Source: Streptomyces zaomyceticus (GTDB lineage Bacteria > Actinomycetota > Actinomycetes > Streptomycetales > Streptomycetaceae). From it: 64,000 nucleotides of DNA. How positions within the stretch are numbered: position 1 is the stretch's first letter; each line of letters starts with the position of its first letter. The notes below the pieces were generated by a model. It saw nothing but the letters and a program-made list of their open reading frames with translations, had not been told where the DNA came from and did no database searches. Below are positions 36,489 to 42,948 of the stretch, in pieces. The position numbers and the translations under genes are program-made. The stretch lies in NCBI RefSeq assembly GCF_014656215.1, contig NZ_BNBZ01000033.1, positions 1 to 64,000 on the forward strand. Reading direction: 5' to 3'.

Positions 36489-38170
36489 TCGTCGTCCCAG
36501 TCGTCGAACTCGGAGCTGGGGCGGACCGGGCGGGCGGGCCGGCGGCTCCGGTCGGGCCGTTCGCGGTCGTACGGGTCTTCGCGGTCGTAGCGGTCGTTCC
36601 GGTCGTCGCGGTCGTTCGCCTCGTTCCGCCCGTACGGGTCGTCGTCCTCGTACCGGTCGTGGCCGTCGTCGAAACCGTCGTCGTGCCGGCCGCGCGACCG
36701 GCCCCGGTCGCGGTGGTCGCCCTCACGGGCCCTCCCCCGCTCCCGGTCCCGCTCGCGCTCGGAGCCGGACTCGACCCGGGTCGGCTCGTAGACCCGGGCG
36801 TCGCGCGGGGCGTCCCCGTGCTCCTCGTCCCAGTCGGGGCGGCTCGGCTCCGGCAGCGCGTCTTCCAGGGCGAGCCGGCGCGGCCGGCCGTCGCCCGAGG
36901 GGTTGAGCACCCGGTCGGTGATGCCGCCGAGGACGCTGCCGGTCTGGGTCCGCAGATACATGAGGACCTGGTACATCTGCTCGCCGATGTCGTGCCGTTC
37001 GAGCACACCGGTGTCCAGGAGCCGGTTGAACACGGCCAGGTAGTCCTCCTGGCCCTCGCGCCGCTCCCGCTGGAGCTGGCTGCGGATCTCCCACTGCTTG
37101 TCGGGATGCATGGCCATGTGGTGGGCGATCTGAGCGAGGTCGCCGCGCTGGAAGAGGGCCTCCATCTCGCGGGCGCGGTCGGAGATCAGGGCCCGGTCGG
37201 CGGCCTCCCTGCGCCGCTCCGCCTCCGCGACGCGCTCGTCGGCCTCCATCGTGACGCCGACCTTGTCCCGGCGTGAGACCTCGGCCTTGACGGCCTCGTC
37301 GAGGTCGATGAAGACGATGACGCGGGTCCGCAGCCCGATGTCCCGGCCGAGGCTGAGACGTCCGGTGCTCAGCTCCTCCCGCACGGCCTCGTCGGCGCGC
37401 TGCGCCTCGGTGATCCGGAACCTGCGGGAGAGCCTGCGCAGTCCGTCGAGGAGTTCGTCGTGCAGCAGCTCGGCGACGTCCTCCACCCCTTCCCTGACGA
37501 CGAGGTGCGGGTCGGTCACCACCCAGTGGACCCTGGCGACGGCCTCGAAGAAGACACCGTCCCCGGCGGCCGGGAGCTGGAGCCTGAACTCCGTCACATT
37601 GCGTCCCAGCTGGACCTCGAAGACCGTGTACGGGGAGGCGAACATGGGCTTGTTCACATCCTCCGTGCGGTCCGGCCAGACCACCCGGTGGCCGCCGTTG
37701 CGGTAGAGGAGAACGGAGGCGATCCGGCCGCTCCGGCGGCGGAACGGAGGCGCGTACTCGCCGAGCAGCGGACCGCGCGGCCGCCCTCCGGACCCGGCCG
37801 CGGAACCGCCGCCGGTGTCTCCGCTCCACCGCCCGCCCCGGTCCCGGACGCGCCCCTGCGCCTGCTCCGGCTCGTGGTCCAGCTCTTCCTCCGGGTCCAT
37901 GTCCAGGTCCTGTTCGTCGTCACGGCCACCGGGGTGCCGGCCGCCGCCGTTCTGCCCCGCGTACCGCTGCTCCTCGTACCGGCGCCCCTCGGACCGCTGC
38001 CCCTCGGACCGCTGCCGTTCCCGCCCGTCCCGCTCCGTGCCGTGGCGTGCCCGCTCGTCCCGTGCCCGCTCGTCCCGCCCCCGGCCTTCGCGACCGCGCT
38101 CGTCGCGCTCCCGGTCGTACCGGCGTGCCCGCTCGTCCCGTGCGTTCCTGTTCTGCTCGGGCCCGGTCAT
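36485..38170 (-). CDS. SPFH/band-7-like protein with long charged N-terminus
   Basis: A 561-residue protein. Residues ~1-125 are a highly charged Arg/Asp/Glu low-complexity segment. Residues ~155-330 look like an SPFH (stomatin/prohibitin) domain: TVFEVQLGRNVTEFRLQLP, VARVHWVVTDPHLVVREGVEDVAELLHDELLDGLRRLSRRF and TRVIVFIDLDEAVKAEVSRRDKVGV. A coiled coil follows (VAEAERRREAADRALISDR), and the C-terminus is again Arg/Asp-rich. There is no evident membrane hairpin. SPFH proteins form membrane-associated rings, so a scaffold role for the membrane effector next door is plausible. This fold call is by eye. The start overlaps the NTPase stop by ATGA. Confidence 0.65.
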   Translation of the reverse strand: MTGPEQNRNARDERARRYDRERDERGREGRGRDERARDERARHGTERDGRERQRSEGQRSEGRRYEEQRYAGQNGGGRHPGGRDDEQDLDMDPEEELDHEPEQAQGRVRDRGGRWSGDTGGGSAAGSGGRPRGPLLGEYAPPFRRRSGRIASVLLYRNGGHRVVWPDRTEDVNKPMFASPYTVFEVQLGRNVTEFRLQLPAAGDGVFFEAVARVHWVVTDPHLVVREGVEDVAELLHDELLDGLRRLSRRFRITEAQRADEAVREELSTGRLSLGRDIGLRTRVIVFIDLDEAVKAEVSRRDKVGVTMEADERVAEAERRREAADRALISDRAREMEALFQRGDLAQIAHHMAMHPDKQWEIRSQLQRERREGQEDYLAVFNRLLDTGVLERHDIGEQMYQVLMYLRTQTGSVLGGITDRVLNPSGDGRPRRLALEDALPEPSRPDWDEEHGDAPRDARVYEPTRVESGSERERDRERGRAREGDHRDRGRSRGRHDDGFDDGHDRYEDDDPYGRNEANDRDDRNDRYDREDPYDRERPDRSRRPARPVRPSSEFDDWDDE

Positions 38171-40608
38171 CGGTTCGCTCCTTCCGTCACGGCGTTCCAC
38201 ATCCGGCGCGCCGCGCCTCTGTCCAGGGGCCGGTCGCGGTCCCGGACCAGTTCGTTCAGCAGGCCCCTGAGCCGGTCGCGGTCGCGGCGGTCCACCGCGA
38301 GGCGCGGCAGGAAGGCGCAGACGTGCCCGAGCGCCTCCGGGTCCTTCGCCGCGCGCCGGAGCAGGCTGCCGAGCGCTTCCAGGGCCGCTTCCCCCGAGCG
38401 GGCCGTGGCGAGCGCGTGCCGCAGCAGCGACGCCAGTTCCGAGGCGAGCTCGGGCCGGGTGGCGAGCAGTGCGACGAGCAGGGGGCGGGCCGCGTGCCCG
38501 TCGAGTTCGGGGACCTCCCGCAGCCCCCAGAGATGGGTGGTCCTGGTGCTCAGGGCGCGGATGACGGCGAGGTGGACCAGGTTGGCGAGGTTGAGCCGGC
38601 CGTCCTCCAGCCACTGCCGGAGCCGCCGCAGGACGGGGGCGGGTTCGCCGGAGGCGAGCAGCCGCGCCACGCTGAAGGAGGCGGGCACGAGGACCTCGAC
38701 GTCGGTCGCCTCACGGTTCCTGACGACCCGGGCGAGGGCGTCGAGCGAGCCGGAGACACTTCCGGCGGCGAGCACATAGCCGTGGGCGAGCAGGGCGGTC
38801 CTGACCAGGGTGTCCGAGTCGGAACCGGCCCAGTTCTTGAGGACGTCGGCGACGGCGGGCCGGACGCGCGGATCGCGCGCCGCCTCGGCGAGCGCGGTGG
38901 CGGCGGCCATCCGGGCCCTCGGCTCGTCCGTCACCGCGAGCGGCACGACCAGCTCGCGGAAGCCGTGGATCCAGTCCCAGGAGCAGAGCACGCCGGCGGC
39001 GATGGAGGCCCGCACCCACACTTCGGGGCGCGCGTCGTCGCAGAGCGAGCGCAGCCAGCGCGCCACCGGGCCGCGGACGTTGTGGTAGCCGTGCCAGATC
39101 TCGCCGAGGACGGCCCCGGCGAGGGCCTCCCCCTGGAAGCGGACGGCCCGGACCGGGACCTTGGCCGGTCCGAGGTCGAGCTCGCCGTCCTCCAGGACGG
39201 CCCTCGCCTGCACCGGCCGATGCTCGGCGTGGGTCCCGAACAGGCGTCGGCCCGGTGGATGTTCGGGGTCGAGGGTGACCGCGAGTTCCCAGGCGAGGAG
39301 TTCGGCGGCCTCGGCGGCGAGGCTGTACGCGGAACCGTTGAAGACGGCGACGGCGATACGGAACGCCCCGGCGCCCAGAGCCGGCAGCGCCTCGGGGAGC
39401 GCGCCCGGACGGTCGGCTCCCGCGAACCACTCGCGGGCCTGCGAGCGTACGAACGAGGCGCATTCGGCGAGGAGTTGCTCGTCGGTGACATCGCCGCGCC
39501 AGTGCCGGGCGAGATGGTCGGCGAGCCGGGCGGCCTCCCGGGGCCGCAGTTCCTCCAGGCCGAGGGCGGCGACGACGTCCTGCCGTGCGGCGCGCGCCCG
39601 CGCGGCGCCCAGGGCCTCGTCGGACTCGGTGCGCAGCTGGTGCCAGAGGTGGCGGTGGAGGACCTCGTCGGCGGGCGGCGGCGCGCAGTACATCCCGTAC
39701 CGGCCGCGCAGCAGCCGGTCGGCGAGCTCGCCGTTCTCGACGAGGACGACCCCGTACGCGTCCCGGCCGCGCAGCAGGTCGCCGAAGCGGTCGAGGTGGA
39801 GTTCGGAGAGGCGGGCGGCGGGGCGGCGGGCGGCGCCGGTGTGTTCGCCCCGGCCGGTGCGGTGGGTGAGCGGTTCGCTCTCCGCGCGGATGTCCTCGGC
39901 GAGGAGTTCCAGGAGGTGGCCGCCGCTCTCCTGGAGGACGTCCTCGGTGATCTCGTCGACGCCGTGGCGCGGATCGAGGCGGAAGACCTTGCCGCCGGTC
40001 AGTTCGTCGAGCAGGGCGAGCGCGGTGGCCTTGCGGCCGCTGCCGGGTTCTCCGCACAGCACGAGGACCCGGTGGTCGCGGAGCCGGTCGCGCATCCGCC
40101 GGTACCCGGCGGTCGCGCAGTACACCCGGCCGAGGTGGTCGAGCGTCTCGGGCGGTACGGGTCCCTGGACGAAGTGCGAGGTGCGGTCGGAGCCGTACAG
40201 GGCGAAGATCTGGTTGCCCTCGAAGACGGTGCCGTCGCCGTGGATGGTGGTGAGCCGGTCGGCGCCGCCGCCCGCCCAGGTGCGGACGGCCCGGCGGGCG
40301 GTGGCGGCGCCGCCGGTGTCGCTCTCGCCGCCGAGGGGGCCCCGGTCGGCCGCGGCGAAGACGCTCGGTTCACGCGGCTGTTCGGCGGTGCCGTCGGTCC
40401 GCTCGGAGGCACCCGCCCGATCGCCGTCCCGGTCGCGGCCGTCCCGGTCCCGGCCGTCCCGGTCCCTGTTGTCCCGGCCTCCCCGGCCCTCGCCGCGGTC
40501 CGGCCCCCGGTCGCCGCCCCGGTCCTGCGCGTCCCCCCGGTCGCCCTGGCCGCCGTGGCCGCCGTCCGGGGCGTCGTCGTGCTGTCCGGCGTCGTCCTGG
40601 TCGCTCAC
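38167..40608 (-). CDS. STAND-like P-loop NTPase with helical repeats and a possible amyloid-type signalling motif
   Basis: An 813-residue protein. A disordered Asp/Arg/Gly N-terminus (~1-100) is followed by a short motif near 118-140 (IHGDGTVFEGNQIFALYG) resembling the Asn/Gly-rich amyloid signalling motifs of bacterial NLR-like proteins. The NTPase has Walker A GEPGSGRKAT (~185-194) and a Walker B-like GVVLVEN. From ~430 on, HEAT-like helical repeats run to the end (VRASIAAGVLCSWDW, then MAAATALAEAARDPRVRPAVADVLKNW, and so on). The sensor-repeat plus NTPase layout suggests a STAND/NLR-type switch. GTG start, overlapping the cyclase stop by GTGA. The trigger is unknown. Confidence 0.72.
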   Translation of the reverse strand: MSDQDDAGQHDDAPDGGHGGQGDRGDAQDRGGDRGPDRGEGRGGRDNRDRDGRDRDGRDRDGDRAGASERTDGTAEQPREPSVFAAADRGPLGGESDTGGAATARRAVRTWAGGGADRLTTIHGDGTVFEGNQIFALYGSDRTSHFVQGPVPPETLDHLGRVYCATAGYRRMRDRLRDHRVLVLCGEPGSGRKATALALLDELTGGKVFRLDPRHGVDEITEDVLQESGGHLLELLAEDIRAESEPLTHRTGRGEHTGAARRPAARLSELHLDRFGDLLRGRDAYGVVLVENGELADRLLRGRYGMYCAPPPADEVLHRHLWHQLRTESDEALGAARARAARQDVVAALGLEELRPREAARLADHLARHWRGDVTDEQLLAECASFVRSQAREWFAGADRPGALPEALPALGAGAFRIAVAVFNGSAYSLAAEAAELLAWELAVTLDPEHPPGRRLFGTHAEHRPVQARAVLEDGELDLGPAKVPVRAVRFQGEALAGAVLGEIWHGYHNVRGPVARWLRSLCDDARPEVWVRASIAAGVLCSWDWIHGFRELVVPLAVTDEPRARMAAATALAEAARDPRVRPAVADVLKNWAGSDSDTLVRTALLAHGYVLAAGSVSGSLDALARVVRNREATDVEVLVPASFSVARLLASGEPAPVLRRLRQWLEDGRLNLANLVHLAVIRALSTRTTHLWGLREVPELDGHAARPLLVALLATRPELASELASLLRHALATARSGEAALEALGSLLRRAAKDPEALGHVCAFLPRLAVDRRDRDRLRGLLNELVRDRDRPLDRGAARRMWNAVTEGANR

Positions 40609-41591
40609 TCCGACTCACCCGCCCCCGCACCCGACCCGGGACCGGAACCGGGACCGGAGCCGGGACCGGGACCGTGGCCGGCGCTGGGACCCGAGCCGGG
40701 ACCGCGGCCGGGGCCGGAATCCGCCGTGGATCCGGATCCGGCGTCCTTCCGAACGGCGGTGAAGCCGCCGTGGATGGTGTTGCCGTGGACGTCGACGAGG
40801 TCGCCGCCCACGTTGTACGTCCGGTTCCCGTCCCGGGTCGGTGGCGTTGGGCCGTCCCCCCGCGACGGCCCAACGCCGGTCCGTGCCCCCGCGGCCGACA
40901 GCCGTTCCCTCCCGGCCACCGGCCGCTCCTCCCGCGCGCCCTCCCCCTCGGGCGGCAGCTCCCCGTCGAGCCCGATCAGCGGCGGAGCGGGCCTGCGCGG
41001 TACGTGGAACCAGGCGGCCTCGTCGGTCTCCTTGGACCGGACGCGGGCCGACCTGTAGTGGTCCGGTTCGACGTACCGCCCGCCCTCGGCGACCACGTTC
41101 ACGTACAGCCAGTCCGAGACGACGACCAGGAGGCTGACGTCGGGGGTCTCACTCATGATCCGCCTGGCCGGAGAGCTGTCGCAGAGCCGGGCGGCGACGT
41201 CGACCGCCCGCCCGACGATCCCGTGCCGGTCCTGGACCACGAGTCCCGCGTTCATGCCGATCCGCAGCCGCAGCGGCCGGCCCCGGCCCTTGTTGTGGGC
41301 ACGGAGGCTCTCGTAGAGGGTGTCGATCCACCGTCCGACCATCAGCGTCGGCGGTACGTCGGGGCGCAGGGCCGCGAGGATGCCGTCCCCCCGGTCCTCC
41401 TGGTGGAAGGTGCCGGGCTCGACACCGACGGAGCTGTACGCGTCGTCGAAGGCGGCGTACATCGCCGCGCGTTGGTGTTTCTTCTCGGCCATGTCGAGGG
41501 TTCCGGAGCCGCAGATGTCGCCGAAGACGACGAACCGGTGGATGCCGCCCACTTCTCCGCCCACTTCCCCGTTCACTCCCGCACTGATCAC
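40605..41591 (-). CDS. Class III nucleotidyl cyclase-like protein
   Basis: A 328-residue cytosolic protein. Residues ~15-180 match the class III adenylyl/guanylyl cyclase fold: FVVFGDICGSG (first metal Asp), DRGDGILA (second metal Asp), LRIGMNAGL, and GRAVDVAARL, which contains the transition-state Arg but has Asp where Asn is usual. A motif near 258-280 (NVGGDLVDVHGNTIHGG) resembles that in the adjacent NTPase. The C-terminus is a Gly/Pro/Ser low-complexity tail. GTG start with AGGGAG seven bases upstream. As the first gene of an operon containing a Pycsar-like effector, it may make a cyclic nucleotide signal; the nucleotide cannot be told. The Asn-to-Asp change could mean altered or lost activity. 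Confidence 0.75.
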   Translation of the reverse strand: MISAGVNGEVGGEVGGIHRFVVFGDICGSGTLDMAEKKHQRAAMYAAFDDAYSSVGVEPGTFHQEDRGDGILAALRPDVPPTLMVGRWIDTLYESLRAHNKGRGRPLRLRIGMNAGLVVQDRHGIVGRAVDVAARLCDSSPARRIMSETPDVSLLVVVSDWLYVNVVAEGGRYVEPDHYRSARVRSKETDEAAWFHVPRRPAPPLIGLDGELPPEGEGAREERPVAGRERLSAAGARTGVGPSRGDGPTPPTRDGNRTYNVGGDLVDVHGNTIHGGFTAVRKDAGSGSTADSGPGRGPGSGPSAGHGPGPGSGPGSGPGSGAGAGESE

Positions 41592-41616
41592 TCTCGGACT
41601 CCCTGTGTGCTGCACC

Positions 41617-41668
41617 GGTGCCGCTGGTGCCGTTGCCCCTGGTGCCGTTGCCGTTGGTGCCGTGGTGG
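41617..41668. repeat. GGTGCCGYT repeats between the Crp-type and cyclase-like genes
   Basis: About five imperfect copies of GGTGCCGTT/GGTGCCGCT lie in the 122-base gap before the cyclase-like start. They fall in the probable leader or upstream region of the operon and are not evidently coding. Confidence 0.6.
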
Positions 41669-41713
41669 TTCGTGTCCAGACTGGCCGCGTTCCGCGACCG
41701 GCGATGTAGCCGT

Positions 41714-42439
41714 TTACACACCCGGCGGAGATTCGTCCGCCGGGTTCCCGCCGGGGCGTGCGCGCCCCTCCGCGAGCAGCACCAGGACCCGCATGTCGAT
41801 GACGACGACGGTGCGGTTCGCGGTGCGGACCACGTCCTGTTCCCGCAGCAGGCGCAGCGCCTTGGCCACCGCCTCCCGGGTGGCTCCGATGGCCGCCGCC
41901 AGATCGTGCTGGGGCAGCGGCAGTTCGAGTACGGTCCCGGTCTCGGCCCGCCGTCCGGCGCGCTCGGCCAGTTCGACGAGCCGGGCGGCGAGGCGCTGCA
42001 GGACGGTCTCGGAGGCGAGCGCGCGCCGCTCGACGTCGGCGCTGCGCAGCCGGGTGGCGAGCTGTCGCATGATCAGCGAGGTCGCGTGCGGCCGGGCCGC
42101 GAGGAAGCGCCGGAACCGGTCGCCGGAGATGGCCACCGCCTCGACCGTGCCGAGGGCGGTGACGCTGGCGCTGCGCGGGCGCCGGTCGACGGCGGCGAGG
42201 TCGCCGACGACCTCGCCGGCGCCGCGGAGGGCGAGGATGAGGCGTGATCCGCGTTCGGTGCCCACGGAGACGACGGACCATCCGGTGAGGAGCGCGAGGA
42301 CGTACGCGCTGGTGTCGCGTTCGCGGATCATCACCTCCCCGGGTTCGTAGACGCGGCGGGCGCCCTCGGCGAGCAGAGACCGCCGGTCGGTGGCCGGGAG
42401 GGCGTGGAGAAAGGAGCGGTCCTGGCCGAAGAGACTCAC
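41714..42439 (-). CDS. Crp/Fnr family transcriptional regulator
   Basis: A 241-residue regulator. Residues ~20-130 are a cyclic-nucleotide-binding barrel with a phosphate-binding cassette GEVVGDLAAVDRRPRSASV; the Arg-Ser pair that holds the cyclic phosphate is present, and GEL is GDL. A long dimer helix follows, then a winged helix (~165-230: LPQHDLAAAIGATREAVAKALRLLREQDVV). It is not the usual Streptomyces Crp by context: it sits 122 bases upstream of the cyclase-like gene on the same strand. It could sense that enzyme's product and control the operon. GTG start. Confidence 0.85.
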   Translation of the reverse strand: MSLFGQDRSFLHALPATDRRSLLAEGARRVYEPGEVMIRERDTSAYVLALLTGWSVVSVGTERGSRLILALRGAGEVVGDLAAVDRRPRSASVTALGTVEAVAISGDRFRRFLAARPHATSLIMRQLATRLRSADVERRALASETVLQRLAARLVELAERAGRRAETGTVLELPLPQHDLAAAIGATREAVAKALRLLREQDVVRTANRTVVVIDMRVLVLLAEGRARPGGNPADESPPGV

Positions 42440-42532
42440 CGCCCGCTCACCCTCCGTACCGTCCTCGGGCCCTCCGGGGAAGACCGCCCGCCGGTGATCG
42501 ACCGGCGCGTTCGCGTGCGCGTTCCCACCTCA

Positions 42533-42573
42533 TGTGACCTGTCCCGTCACACTGTTGACGCTGTGTCACGTCA
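42533..42573. promoter_or_regulatory. Two adjacent inverted repeats upstream of the Crp-type gene
   Basis: TGTGAC-N7-GTCACA (42533-42551) is followed by TGACG-N8-CGTCA (42556-42573). The first resembles a Crp site (TGTGA-N6-TCACA) with a spacer three bases longer. They lie 94-134 bases upstream of the GTG start. Autoregulation is inferred. Confidence 0.45.
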
Positions 42574-42841
42574 TGGGGTGAAGAACGCTAGAGGGTGCGG
42601 AAGAAATGCGACAACGGGCACGGGGGGCGCAGGGGAGCGCCGCACCGGACACCCCTGCGCCCCCCGGTCCGGTCCGGGCGGAGAACGCGCGCGGGCCTCG
42701 CGAAGACCTCGCGAAAGCCCGACGAAGGGCGCGCGAGAGCGCCACGGGAAGACACTGCGACGGCCGACGCGCAAAGGAGCCCCGGGCGCGGACCGAGGGC
42801 CTACGGGGGTGTCCGGAAAGTCCCTGGGGGAGGCAGCACGA

Positions 42842-42892
42842 AGGCCCCCGCGGAGACCCCGCCCGGTTCCGGGTGGGGGTCCGCGGGGGCCT
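42842..42892 (-). terminator. Large hairpin terminator after pnkp
   Basis: A near-perfect 24-bp stem closes on a TT loop: AGGCCCCCGCGG at the left base pairs with the mirrored right arm ending CCGCGGGGGCCT, and an inner GACCCC/GGGGTC section continues it. It lies 57 bases beyond the pnkp stop on the transcribed side. There is no long T run, as is common in Streptomyces. Confidence 0.75.
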
Positions 42893-42948
42893 CGGGGTCG
42901 TCTCCTCCGGATCCGGCCCGGCCCGCGTCGCCGGAGACGACGCGGGCG

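Larger units (their letters stand above)
42440..42948. other. Gene-free stretch between the Crp-type gene and pnkp
   Basis: About 510 bases with no credible gene on either strand. It holds tandem inverted repeats (42533-42573), probably controlling the Crp-type gene, and the terminator of the RNA repair operon (42842-42892). The middle part (~42600-42830) has mixed composition; open frames there lack ribosome-binding sites and typical codon use. Confidence 0.6.

Noticed and set aside
40605..42281. An extended N-terminus for the cyclase-like protein reaching into the Crp-type gene
   Set aside because: The added residues come from the GGTGCCGYT repeats and antisense-like sequence; the GTG at 41591 has AGGGAG at the right distance.
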